DNA of 55,058 nucleotides. Origin: an uncultured Bacilli bacterium. Lineage in GTDB: Bacteria > Bacillota_I > Bacilli_A > RF39 > UBA660. Shown piece by piece: positions 43,051-50,941 of this stretch (the first letter of the stretch is position 1; each line of letters begins with the position of its first letter). Under the pieces are notes generated by a model. The model did no database searches. It was not told where the DNA came from and saw nothing but the letters and a program-made list of their open reading frames with translations. The position numbers and the translations under genes were made by a program. The stretch is taken from NCBI GenBank assembly GCA_934101495.1, contig CAKORG010000006.1, forward strand, positions 1-55,058, read 5' to 3'.

Positions 43051-43590
43051 ATGAATTTATTCGAAGTAATATTACTTATAATTATAATAACAGGTATACT
43101 AGCTATAATATATGCTACCATATATAATAATTTAGTTAGTTATAAACTTAAAATAGAAAAAGCTGAAGGAATTATTGATGAATCTCTAAGACAAAAATAT
43201 GACATTATTTCTAAACTTAATATAGCAATTAAAAAAGTAGTAACAAAAAAAGATTATTTGAAAGAATACATTGATTTAAAAGATAAAAGAATTAGTAATT
43301 ATGAACTTGATAGAAAACTTACGGAAGCTTACAACATAATCCTTGAAGTAAAAAATGATCATGAAGAATTAAACACTAAAGAATTTAATAAAGACCTAAA
43401 AGAAATCGACAAAATAAATGAAACATTAACTTCATGTAAAAGCTATTACAATAGTAACACTAGTGAACTAAACAAATTAATCAGAAAAGTACCAACAAAC
43501 TTAGTGGCAAAAATTCATGGTTATAAGATAAAACCATTCTTTGATGGTAAAAACATGCAAGATGCTGTTATAGATGACTTTAAACTATAA
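43051..43590 (+). CDS. LemA-like protein
   Basis: A roughly 179-aa protein with one N-terminal membrane helix (LFEVILLIIIITGILAIIYA) and a helical-bundle domain on the other side: DESLRQKYDIISKLNIAIKK, SYYNSNTSELNKLIRKVPTNLVAKIHGYKIKPFF. These match LemA (ID.QLKRRYDLIPNL; YN..v..yN..i..fP.nlvA...gf....FF). Role in the family is unclear; it may help stabilise membrane proteins. ATG at 43051 chosen by promoter position and GGTGAT site. It converges with and overlaps the collagen-like gene's end by 11 bp. Confidence 0.75.
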   Translation: MNLFEVILLIIIITGILAIIYATIYNNLVSYKLKIEKAEGIIDESLRQKYDIISKLNIAIKKVVTKKDYLKEYIDLKDKRISNYELDRKLTEAYNIILEVKNDHEELNTKEFNKDLKEIDKINETLTSCKSYYNSNTSELNKLIRKVPTNLVAKIHGYKIKPFFDGKNMQDAVIDDFKL

Positions 43591-44482
43591 CAGTTTTTAA
43601 TTTCTTTAAAAGTAAATTAACATCATTTATTACAACTTTAGAAGATTCGACATCACCTATAATACCAGCCATTACCTGAAGAGTAACATCAGTATCAAAC
43701 TTAATTAATACATTCTGAGAAAAATGCATCTGAGAAATTACACCACCAGGTAATTTAAATGATAAGTCCATAACAACTTTTCCTGTATCATCTTTGACAT
43801 AAAATATACCACCATGCATATTATCAACCTCTTCAATAGCACCAGAAAAAGCAATTTCATAAATTCCTTGAGTTAACTTAATATCTGTTTTACCAACAAT
43901 ATTAAAATATTTTGCATCTTGAGGTATCAAATATTTATCTTGAATATTCATAAGACCAGAGATATTTGTTTCAGCAAAGCTTACAAATAGTATTTCTTCT
44001 GTTGAACCTTCCGTAATTGGGCCTTCTGGTCCAATTTCTCCAGCATCTCCCCTTTCTCCTTTTGGAATTGAAATAGTTAAATGATGAGTATTATCATAAA
44101 AATTATCATCAACACGAGCATCAAAACCTGCATCCAATGTTTTAGTACCAACAATATTAATTATTTCACTTTTCCCGATCTCACCAGCATCACCTTTTGG
44201 GCCAGCTTCTCCTTTATCTCCTTTATCTCCTTTAATTGAACCAGCATCTTTCCAAATTCCATCCTTTTCACTCCAGATAAAAATATGAGAATTAACTAAA
44301 TATGCATCACCAGTTTTACCAAGAGGATGATTATCAAGTAGTTCATCTTCAGTCTTATAAGCATCTATTATATTAATTCCTTCACCACGAGGTCCAGTAG
44401 GTCCAATAATACTACAGCATAAACCCAAATCCAATAATTCTCTTCTTCTTTTTTGCAAATCACAAATAGCCTTTTTATCCAT
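43580..44482 (-). CDS. Collagen-like surface protein (exosporium-type)
   Basis: A 300-aa protein with a ~25-aa charged N terminus ending LGLCCSIIGPTGPRG, then two short Gly-X-Y blocks (GDKGDKGEAGPKGDAGEIG and GERGDAGEIGPEGP) separated by a roughly 50-residue insert with FIWSEKDGIWKDAG, and a C-terminal ~120-aa beta-rich domain like the TNF/BclA-C heads of spore filaments. No signal peptide, no sorting signal. A Cys pair stands just before the first GPTG, as in two other proteins here. A CATATCTTA box lies 21 bp upstream of the ATG. Probably a spore-surface filament subunit. Confidence 0.72.
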   Translation of the reverse strand: MDKKAICDLQKRRRELLDLGLCCSIIGPTGPRGEGINIIDAYKTEDELLDNHPLGKTGDAYLVNSHIFIWSEKDGIWKDAGSIKGDKGDKGEAGPKGDAGEIGKSEIINIVGTKTLDAGFDARVDDNFYDNTHHLTISIPKGERGDAGEIGPEGPITEGSTEEILFVSFAETNISGLMNIQDKYLIPQDAKYFNIVGKTDIKLTQGIYEIAFSGAIEEVDNMHGGIFYVKDDTGKVVMDLSFKLPGGVISQMHFSQNVLIKFDTDVTLQVMAGIIGDVESSKVVINDVNLLLKKLKTVIV

Positions 44483-44503
44483 AAAAGATCACTCCATTCA
44501 TAA

Positions 44504-44512
44504 TAAGATATG
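44504..44512 (-). promoter_or_regulatory. Sigma-E/K-like -10 box for collagen gene 43580-44482
   Basis: Minus strand CATATCTTA, with AC 16 bp upstream (GAAC), fits the sigma-K-like pattern AC N16-17 CATANNNTA. The spacing to the ATG is about 21 bp. Confidence 0.5.
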
Positions 44513-44532
44513 AAATATTACATAATTTGTTC

Positions 44533-44567
44533 AAAAATGGACAAGTATCATGAGCATGTCCATTTTT
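44533..44567. repeat. Perfect 11-bp inverted repeat between divergent collagen genes
   Basis: AAAAATGGACA (44533-44543) and TGTCCATTTTT (44557-44567) enclose 13 bp. The repeat lies between the two divergent CATANNNTA boxes, so it could be an operator for both or an RNA hairpin. The right arm occupies the -35/-10 spacer of the plus-strand promoter. Confidence 0.6.
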
Positions 44568-44571
44568 ATAA

Positions 44572-44580
44572 CATAAACTA
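44572..44580 (+). promoter_or_regulatory. Sigma-E/K-like -10 box for collagen gene 44600-45391
   Basis: CATAAACTA about 20 bp before the ATG at 44600, with AAAGGAG as ribosome-binding site. The identical 9-mer precedes the collagen gene at 48355-49341. No clear -35 AC is seen. Confidence 0.5.
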
Positions 44581-44599
44581 TTATTGAAAGGAGAAAACA

Positions 44600-45391
44600 A
44601 TGAATAATAATATAAAAAAAGCAAGACAATTAATAGATTGCTTTAATAAAGAAAATCCCAATATAACATATACTTGTTTTGGTCCAACAGGACCTACTGG
44701 ACCAACTGGACCTGCCGGAGCTACTATTACTGTAGGAAGAACAACTACAACAGAACCAGGAACAAATGCAAGTGTTACAAATGTTGGAACACCATCAAAT
44801 GCCATTTTAGATTTTAATATTCCTGCTGGTGCTACTGGACCAATTGGACCTCAAGGAATTCAAGGACCTGCCGGGCCAACTGGACCTGCTGGACCAATCG
44901 GGCCAACTGGACCTGCTGGACCTGCCGGACCTCAAGGTAATACAGGACCTGCTGGACCATCTGGAACAACTGAAACAAACACCTATGGTCGTAAATATGA
45001 TACATCACAAACTCCCCTTACCCTAACAGAAAACACTCCGCAAGACGTACCACTTGCCAGTAATGGACTTGCAAGTGGTATAACTCAAGAAACAGCCAAT
45101 AAATTAACAATTCCTTCAAGTGGAATATATAAAATTGACTATTATTTTTCAGGCAATTCAAATACAGCAACAGATGTTACCTTAACTTTAAATCAAAATG
45201 CAACTACTGTAAGTAATGCAACAATAAGCAAAAATCTAGCAGCCAATGCAGATACAGCACTCATAGGAAGTACTATAAATAATTTTAACGCAAATGACAA
45301 AATAGGACTTCAAATTGAAGCCACAAATAATGCAACAATCACTCCTTCATCAGATACTAGTGCATATTTAAATATTGTTAAAATTGCATAA
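44600..45391 (+). CDS. Collagen-like protein with BclA-type C-terminal head
   Basis: A 263-aa protein: ~28-aa N terminus ending YTCFGPTGPTGPTG, a first Gly-X-Y run, a 45-residue insert (TVGRTTTTEPGTNASVTNVG...), a second longer Gly-Pro-Thr/Ala run (about 78-130), and a C-terminal ~125-aa beta-rich, Asn/Thr-rich domain like exosporium head domains. No export or sorting signal. DNA in the repeat is GC-richer and repetitive (GGACCTGCTGG-like units), which could allow length variation. It ends in a GTGTTACC hairpin terminator. Confidence 0.8.
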   Translation: MNNNIKKARQLIDCFNKENPNITYTCFGPTGPTGPTGPAGATITVGRTTTTEPGTNASVTNVGTPSNAILDFNIPAGATGPIGPQGIQGPAGPTGPAGPIGPTGPAGPAGPQGNTGPAGPSGTTETNTYGRKYDTSQTPLTLTENTPQDVPLASNGLASGITQETANKLTIPSSGIYKIDYYFSGNSNTATDVTLTLNQNATTVSNATISKNLAANADTALIGSTINNFNANDKIGLQIEATNNATITPSSDTSAYLNIVKIA

Positions 45392-45420
45392 AATCCAAAT
45401 TAAAATTATATCGTATTTAT

Positions 45421-45451
45421 GTGTTACCTCATGGTAACACATTTTATTTTT
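45421..45451 (+). terminator. Terminator of collagen gene (hairpin GTGTTACC/GGTAACAC)
   Basis: A perfect 8-bp stem with TCAT loop followed by a T-rich tract. Confidence 0.75.
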
Positions 45452-45476
45452 CCAAATTTTAACAACAAAGGAAAAG

Positions 45477-45496
45477 GTGTTACCATAAGGTAACAC
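45477..45496 (-). terminator. Second, near-identical hairpin for the opposing operon
   Basis: The same GTGTTACC/GGTAACAC stem with loop ATAA on the plus strand, placed 56 bp after the first. It lies just downstream of the minus-strand gene ending at 45517 and probably terminates that operon. The two hairpins could also pair with each other when both are on one read-through RNA. Confidence 0.6.
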
Positions 45497-45516
45497 AATA
45501 ACTTTAATTTAGTCCA

Positions 45517-46059
45517 TTAATCTTCAAGAATAATTTGCCCATCAATAATAGGAATATTTGCATAACTTGCATCCATCAAAGTAAAGTTTCTTACTGGTGC
45601 ATTAGGATTAGTTACTTGAACAGTTTGATTTTCTTCAGTCATAACTATTGATTTAACCGTATCATCAAATGTATGCCCACCATCACCAGCAATTTGTTTA
45701 TAATATATTGCATTACTTCCAGACGGAGCAAAAGGTACATTATTAAATATTGCATTACCATCCTGATTACTAATAACTTCATTTCCAATTATATTACCAG
45801 TACTATCAGTTCTTACAAATTTAGCACCAACCACAGCAATTCCAGAATCTGGATTTCCTGTATCAGTAACATGTAAAGTTAAAGTTCCATTTGCCCCAAT
45901 AGTAAAAGCATAAGTATCAGTTCCTGAAACAATAGTAACACTTTTAGGACTAAATGTTGATGCATCATAACCACCAGCAACACCTTGTGCCGTATATGTT
46001 CCATCAACAAGTTCAATACTTCCTTTCCCATTAGTTATTTGTATTGTATGTCTTGCCAA
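45517..46059 (-). CDS. Prealbumin/SpaA-like beta-domain surface protein
   Basis: A 180-aa all-beta protein. Segments GTLTLHVTDTGNPDSGIAVVGAKFVRTDSTGNIIG and GNAIFNNVPFAPSGSNAIYYKQIAGDGGH follow the Cna-B/SpaA (prealbumin-like) pattern of surface-protein repeats. No signal peptide or LPxTG. It begins with TTG (AAAGGGG about 12 nt upstream) inside the end of the preceding gene, so it is co-transcribed with it. Possibly a stalk or base protein of the same surface layer as the collagen-like proteins. Confidence 0.6.
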   Translation of the reverse strand: MARHTIQITNGKGSIELVDGTYTAQGVAGGYDASTFSPKSVTIVSGTDTYAFTIGANGTLTLHVTDTGNPDSGIAVVGAKFVRTDSTGNIIGNEVISNQDGNAIFNNVPFAPSGSNAIYYKQIAGDGGHTFDDTVKSIVMTEENQTVQVTNPNAPVRNFTLMDASYANIPIIDGQIILED

Positions 46060-46391
46060 AGTATAATCTTACCCCTTTCTATTTTTATATTCGGATAATT
46101 TTTATCCACCAACAGTAATGTAACAAGATGTTTTTTATTTTTAAAACTATCCATATTTATAAAATAAGTTTTATTTTTCTTAGCAATCAAAGAAATAACA
46201 ATAGTTTCCAAAACAGAATATATAACTAATTTATAAACCTTACCATCACATATTGGTAATTTAACAAATCCAAAACCATCAGTTATTCCTTCAAAAACAA
46301 CCTCATTACAACTATTTTTCAAATATACTTTTAAATTACTAAATCCAAAGCCTAAATTACTACAAAGCTTAAGAACAATATAATCTTCCAA
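46035..46391 (-). CDS. Small prealbumin-like domain protein
   Basis: A 118-aa protein. FGFSNLKVYLKNSCNEVVFEGITDGFGFVKLPICDGKVYKLVIYS has the carboxypeptidase-regulatory/prealbumin-like layout (domain with 'G.V.L' turn and two Cys). Starts with TTG preceded by GAGGTGATG. It has a CATAAAATA box upstream and is probably co-expressed with the 45517-46059 gene. No membrane signals; role inferred to be structural. Confidence 0.55.
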   Translation of the reverse strand: MEDYIVLKLCSNLGFGFSNLKVYLKNSCNEVVFEGITDGFGFVKLPICDGKVYKLVIYSVLETIVISLIAKKNKTYFINMDSFKNKKHLVTLLLVDKNYPNIKIERGKIILWQDIQYK

Positions 46392-46413
46392 TAAACATCA
46401 CCTCATCACATTA

Positions 46414-46422
46414 TATTTTATG
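46414..46422 (-). promoter_or_regulatory. Sigma-E/K-like -10 box for the 46391-45517 operon
   Basis: Minus strand CATAAAATA with an ACA about 16-17 bp upstream; about 22 bp before the TTG start. Confidence 0.45.
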
Positions 46423-46447
46423 AACAAGTCCTAAACCTTGTAAAGGC

Positions 46448-48286
46448 TTATTCCTCTACACTCCATATAATTAATGTAGAATAATCCTCATCTTCCAATA
46501 AACTACTACTAGGTTTTAAATAAAGTCCTTTATCCGGTGAAAAAGTAACATTACTAATACTTACATTTCCACCATTATCACTAGCTTCAAAAATAAGTTT
46601 CTTCTCAGTCTTTAAATCAATACTATCATTATCAAACTTTTTAAAAAACAAAGAATCCAACAATACTTTTCCACTTTTTTCTATCATAGGATTAACATAA
46701 TTTACATAAAGTTTCCATTTAGTACTAACTTGCCTACTATCAACAATAGTTACAATAGTACTATTTTTCTTAGGTATAATAACAGGATTTATAGTCATAT
46801 TATCTACATCAAAAGGTATATTTTCAGTTACTTTCAATAAAGTAAGTTCTCCTTGAAAAGGAGTAGTAACAACTCTTTCATTAAAGATTCCATTTAAAAC
46901 ACTAGTTATCTTAATTCTTTTATTATCAATTATATTTGAGCCAATATTTACTTCAAAATAACCATTTTCATCACTAGTAGCAGAATAACTTTTATCATCA
47001 TACTCAATTTTCAAATTAGTATCTTTAATAGTATGACCAGATATAGTATTTACAGAACTATTTAAAGGATGAACATTAATTTTAAGTAAACCTAAAGTAA
47101 ATATTTTCTTATTTTGAAAAGAAAAATTACTTAAATCACTATCACTAAGATTATGAGAAGTAATAGTTGTAGTATCTTTATCAAAAACACCTTTTACTTC
47201 AGATAAATAATTATTCTTACCAAAAAAGTAAGCAGGTGTATCATCTATATTACAAGCCAAATTATAATCAAGAGCATATATCCACATATTAATTCTACTA
47301 AATTTAAAATCAAAATTAACTGGATTATTTGTATAAAATATATTAGCATTCTTAGTATAAATATTTACATATTTAGGATTATCTAATATAAAATTCTGAT
47401 TATTACCTTTAAAATAAATATTATAATTATCTGATGGAGTATCCATATAAGTATTAAGTACAGATAAACTAGCTCCAGTTTTGACAACAAAATTTCCAAA
47501 AACAACCCACATAGGTACTCTTTGATGATTTTTTTCAATAAATGTAAATGAAGCCATCTCTTCAACAGTAACATTTCTAGCTCCATGCGTAGTAGTTATA
47601 GCAAAACCATTTCCTGTAGTAAGTAAGAATTCAGAACCATGACCAACAATTAAATCAAGTCTATTAGTACCATTCATAAATTCCTTATTAGTTGTAATAT
47701 TTACTTTACTATTAGGAACAATTTTTACAAAAGAAGGAATTACATCATTAAAGAAAAACACTTGATTAGAAGTAGAATTACTCGTAATTGAAGTATTTCC
47801 CCCGATTATAATTCTATTAGAATTACAAACTCTTTGAGCATTAACATTATTTGTATCTTTTACAGTTATAACAGAATCAGTTATTTTAGTTAAACCATAA
47901 TAATTACATGATAGTTCTATACCATTAAAATTAATATTTTTATATTCAACTAAAACATTACTATAATTAGGATGTGATGGAACATAAATAACACCATAAG
48001 GATTAGATAATTCAATATTCATATTTTGCAATATTATTTTCTTATTACCAGTACTAGCTTTAATAACTTCTTCTTCCAAAGTTAAATAATTTGTATAAGT
48101 ATATTTTACTCCATTATATGTTCCATCAATAATAACTTTACTTTTATTACTATTTATAATAAAACCACTATTAGCTTCAATATTATTTCCTAAGTATATA
48201 TAATTATAAGTATTATTTTCACTTAAAACACTTTTTAATTCATCATTATCATTTACAACAACCATAGTATCATTAATTATTTGCAT
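46448..48286 (-). CDS. Beta-helix/Ig-like spore or cell-surface protein
   Basis: A roughly 612-aa protein. The N-terminal two-thirds is a repetitive beta-solenoid-like region with many Asn/Ile/Val turns (NGVKYTYTNYLTLEEE..., IDGTYNGV), like pectate-lyase-fold adhesins. Around 410-480 a prealbumin-like domain (HTIKDTNLKIEYDDKSYSATSDENGYFEVNIG) follows, and the C terminus has an Ig-like piece. No signal peptide or sorting motif. Start set at ATG 48286 (AAGGGAG 9 nt upstream; in-frame TTG at 48295 less likely). A CATAATTTA box precedes it. Confidence 0.6.
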   Translation of the reverse strand: MQIINDTMVVVNDNDELKSVLSENNTYNYIYLGNNIEANSGFIINSNKSKVIIDGTYNGVKYTYTNYLTLEEEVIKASTGNKKIILQNMNIELSNPYGVIYVPSHPNYSNVLVEYKNINFNGIELSCNYYGLTKITDSVITVKDTNNVNAQRVCNSNRIIIGGNTSITSNSTSNQVFFFNDVIPSFVKIVPNSKVNITTNKEFMNGTNRLDLIVGHGSEFLLTTGNGFAITTTHGARNVTVEEMASFTFIEKNHQRVPMWVVFGNFVVKTGASLSVLNTYMDTPSDNYNIYFKGNNQNFILDNPKYVNIYTKNANIFYTNNPVNFDFKFSRINMWIYALDYNLACNIDDTPAYFFGKNNYLSEVKGVFDKDTTTITSHNLSDSDLSNFSFQNKKIFTLGLLKINVHPLNSSVNTISGHTIKDTNLKIEYDDKSYSATSDENGYFEVNIGSNIIDNKRIKITSVLNGIFNERVVTTPFQGELTLLKVTENIPFDVDNMTINPVIIPKKNSTIVTIVDSRQVSTKWKLYVNYVNPMIEKSGKVLLDSLFFKKFDNDSIDLKTEKKLIFEASDNGGNVSISNVTFSPDKGLYLKPSSSLLEDEDYSTLIIWSVEE

Positions 48287-48305
48287 ATTTAACAACTCCC
48301 TTTTA

Positions 48306-48314
48306 TAAATTATG
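48306..48314 (-). promoter_or_regulatory. Sigma-E/K-like -10 box for the 46448-48286 gene
   Basis: Minus strand CATAATTTA about 19 bp before the ATG. No clear -35. Confidence 0.45.
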
Positions 48315-48354
48315 CACTAACAAAACATAAGAATAATTAATTTGTATAAATTAA

Positions 48355-49341
48355 TTAATGTATTTTAATAACGCTAAGTTTAGCACTAGTACTTCCATTA
48401 AATGTCATATTAACAGCCATAGATGCCTTTACATTTAAAGTAACAATATCATTTACATCAAGAGAAACAATTGTAAATCCATTTATACAACCTATTATTT
48501 GTGCTTGAAATTCTGTTGTAGTATCTGTAGCAGGTTGCAATAAATCATTAACTCTAACAGAAGTAGTTAAAGAACAATCTTCATTCGTAGCACCACATAA
48601 AGAATAATTGATTAAATAAACTCCATTTTCTTTAATCTTAATTGCATTATTATTTATATATTCAGTAAATAAAGATGGACCATCTAAAGGTAACATAATT
48701 ATAGTATCAACACCTTGAGAAATAGCAATCGGAGTAGTAGAAGTAGAATATCTAAGACCATATGCAGATACAAAAGATGTACCAGCTTCTCCCTTTGGCC
48801 CCGGAGCTCCTTGTGGTATTGAAAAAGCTAAATGATGAACCCAATTTTCAAAAGTATCAGTAACTAAAGCAGGTTCTCCAGCATCTAAAGTTTCAGTTTC
48901 ATCTATAGCAATATGTTCAGTACGACCAATTTCACCAGGAAGCCCTCGTGGTCCTTCATCTCCCTTTTCACCTTTATCTCCTTTTTTCCCTTTAGGTATT
49001 TTAAAATTAAGCACAACATCTACCGGAGTTCCAGAATTTACAACTTCAGCATCACTATCAGCATCAACAGTTTCAACATTCCCAATAACAATATTTGCAG
49101 GACCAGAATCCCCTTTATCACCTTTTTCACCCTTAGGTATTAAAAAATCAAGAACTAAATCTTCATCAGTACCAGAATTTATAATATTAGCATCATCAAA
49201 GGATGAAACACTTTCAACTTTACCAATCTTAATAGTTGTAGGACCAGCTTTACCTCTAGGACCTTCAACACAACAATATTTATACTTTTTTTCCTCTTCC
49301 AAAACCCTTTTTTTTATTTCTTCAAACTTTTTACAATTCAC
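48355..49341 (-). CDS. Collagen-like surface protein with N-terminal CC motif
   Basis: A 328-aa protein: charged helix MNCKKFEEIKKRVLEEE, then YKYCCVEGPRGKAGP, three short Gly-X-Y blocks (KGEKGDKGDSGP, KGKKGDKGEKGDEGPRGLPG, GAPGPKGEAG) alternating with 40-50-residue beta-type inserts, and a C-terminal ~120-aa BclA-like head beginning YGLRYSTSTTPIAIS. The head opening resembles YGRKYDTSQTPLTLT of the 44600 protein, so the two are paralogues. GTG start with AGGGGGAG. CATAAACTA box upstream. Confidence 0.75.
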   Translation of the reverse strand: MNCKKFEEIKKRVLEEEKKYKYCCVEGPRGKAGPTTIKIGKVESVSSFDDANIINSGTDEDLVLDFLIPKGEKGDKGDSGPANIVIGNVETVDADSDAEVVNSGTPVDVVLNFKIPKGKKGDKGEKGDEGPRGLPGEIGRTEHIAIDETETLDAGEPALVTDTFENWVHHLAFSIPQGAPGPKGEAGTSFVSAYGLRYSTSTTPIAISQGVDTIIMLPLDGPSLFTEYINNNAIKIKENGVYLINYSLCGATNEDCSLTTSVRVNDLLQPATDTTTEFQAQIIGCINGFTIVSLDVNDIVTLNVKASMAVNMTFNGSTSAKLSVIKIH

Positions 49342-49376
49342 ATAAGTCTCCCCCTTATAATAATATACTTATAATT

Positions 49377-49385
49377 TAGTTTATG
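49377..49385 (-). promoter_or_regulatory. Sigma-E/K-like -10 box for collagen gene 48355-49341
   Basis: Minus strand CATAAACTA, identical to the box at 44572-44580, about 36 bp before the GTG start. It lies between the housekeeping-operon terminator and the gene. Confidence 0.5.
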
Positions 49386-49419
49386 AAGGCATACAAAAAT
49401 TGACATAACCACCACATCA

Positions 49420-49453
49420 AAAAAAGCCACAAATATCTAAATTTATGACTTTT
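49420..49453 (-). terminator. Terminator of the rplI-dnaB-...-ung operon
   Basis: Minus strand: AAAGTCATAAAT pairs (with two G-U) with ATTTGTGGCTTT, followed by a T run. It separates housekeeping genes from the collagen cluster. Confidence 0.7.
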
Positions 49454-49478
49454 ATTAATTTATATCAATCTTTAAATC

Positions 49479-50138
49479 TTATTTTGACCAATCAATTGGT
49501 ACAAGCCCATTTTTAGATAAAAAATCATTAGTTTTAGAAAAGGGCTTACTACCAAAGAAACCTGAATAAGCAGAAAAAGGTGAAGGATGAGGACTAGTGA
49601 TAATATAATGATGCGGATTAGTAATAAGCTTTGCCTTTTCTTTAGCAAAATTACCCCATAAAATAAATACAACTGGTTCATCCTTTAAATTAAGAAGCTT
49701 TATAATATAATCAGTCATTGGTTCCCATCCCAAATTTCTATGACTAGCAGCTTTATCCTTTTCAACTGTTAATACAGAATTAAGCAAAAGAACTCCTTGT
49801 GTAGCCCAATTTGTTAAATCTCCATTATCCTTCGGAGGAATACCTAAATCATCATTTAATTCCTTATAAATATTTTGAAGTGATGGAGGTATTCTTACTC
49901 CTTTTTGAACAGAAAATGAAAGTCCATGAGCTTCCCCCTTACCATGATATGGATCTTGACCCACAATAACAACTTTAGTATTTTCATAACTAGTAAGCTT
50001 TAAAGCATTAAATATGTAGTCCTTCGGAGGATAAATTTCTTTAACATCATACTCATGCATAATTTTTTTATAAAAATTTTTAAAACCAGGACTATCCCAG
50101 ATAACCTTTAATTTTTCATCCCAATCATTACCAATCAT
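49479..50138 (-). CDS. ung: Uracil-DNA glycosylase
   Basis: A 219-aa family-1 UDG removing uracil from DNA. Water-activating motif VIVGQDPYHGKGEAHGLSFSV (catalytic Asp) and the Leu-loop HPSPFSAYSGFFGSKPFS are intact, plus GVLLLNSVLTVE. Last gene of the housekeeping operon; its start overlaps the MYG1-type gene's stop (4 bp). Confidence 0.95.
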   Translation of the reverse strand: MIGNDWDEKLKVIWDSPGFKNFYKKIMHEYDVKEIYPPKDYIFNALKLTSYENTKVVIVGQDPYHGKGEAHGLSFSVQKGVRIPPSLQNIYKELNDDLGIPPKDNGDLTNWATQGVLLLNSVLTVEKDKAASHRNLGWEPMTDYIIKLLNLKDEPVVFILWGNFAKEKAKLITNPHHYIITSPHPSPFSAYSGFFGSKPFSKTNDFLSKNGLVPIDWSK

Positions 50139-50935
50139 TTTAAAGCCTCCGAAGCAGCATGCATAATTTCATCGAAACTATCTGCTGCCACTAAAAATCT
50201 ACTTGTATGACAAAATCTTAAATAAGGTGGAAGCTTTTGAACCCATTCTTTTGGAAAGTCTTTCTTAAGTTCATTTGTATCTGGATTAATAGTTACCCCT
50301 TGCGCAGCAAATCCTCCTCTATTAGATGGATACACAACATAAATAGCTTCTGTAAATGGCAAGTAATCTTTATAAAAAAGTGGTTCATCTAAAACAATTA
50401 TTCTTTTATCTTTTGCTTCCTCATAATACTTTTTTACTTTAACTAAATCCTTTTCACATCTTTTTTGTTTATCTATCATTTTTATAAGTATTTTTTTAGC
50501 AAACTCCATTGCTTCAAAAAATTCACTATCACTATTTTTAACATCTTCAGGATTAAATGCATCAATAGCAATTGCTAATGCATTATAGCTTCCAGTATTA
50601 TCTGCTAAATCCAAATCTTGAATTAATTTTCTATCAATACTTTCATAAACATAATTTCCATATATAGATGATGCAAATTCTCTCCATAACAAACCAAAAG
50701 CAGCATAAGGAATATCATTTTCACGAACTTCATTATCAGCCATATGATGATCAAATCTACCCATTCCTATATCAAAAACCAATCCCTCAAAATCATCAGG
50801 AACAATATTACTCCTTATAATTTCTATATCTGGATTTATAATCTTTAAAAAAGCAGCTCCAAATACATCATCAGCATGAAACTTTCCTGCATGTGTCAAA
50901 GCTACTTTCATATTTTTAACTCTTTCTATTTCCAT
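50135..50935 (-). CDS. MYG1-family (UPF0160) DHH-like phosphoesterase/exonuclease
   Basis: A roughly 266-aa protein with THAGKFHADDVFGAAFL, FDIGMGRFDHH and the C-terminal CHTSRFLVAADSFDEIMHAA, the MYG1 pattern with metal-binding His/Asp. Eukaryotic MYG1 is a 3'-5' RNA exonuclease; bacterial function is open. Start at 50935 or the internal Met at 50911, whose sequence (MKVALTHAGKFHADD) fits the family N terminus better. Co-transcribed with rlmH and ung. Confidence 0.82.
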   Translation of the reverse strand: MEIERVKNMKVALTHAGKFHADDVFGAAFLKIINPDIEIIRSNIVPDDFEGLVFDIGMGRFDHHMADNEVRENDIPYAAFGLLWREFASSIYGNYVYESIDRKLIQDLDLADNTGSYNALAIAIDAFNPEDVKNSDSEFFEAMEFAKKILIKMIDKQKRCEKDLVKVKKYYEEAKDKRIIVLDEPLFYKDYLPFTEAIYVVYPSNRGGFAAQGVTINPDTNELKKDFPKEWVQKLPPYLRFCHTSRFLVAADSFDEIMHAASEALK

Positions 50936-50941
50936 AATACC

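Noticed and set aside
44581..45026. Antisense or alternative-frame ORFs across the collagen-like repeats
   Set aside because: They arise from the low-complexity GGACCTGCTGG-type repeat read in other frames and lack ribosome-binding sites.
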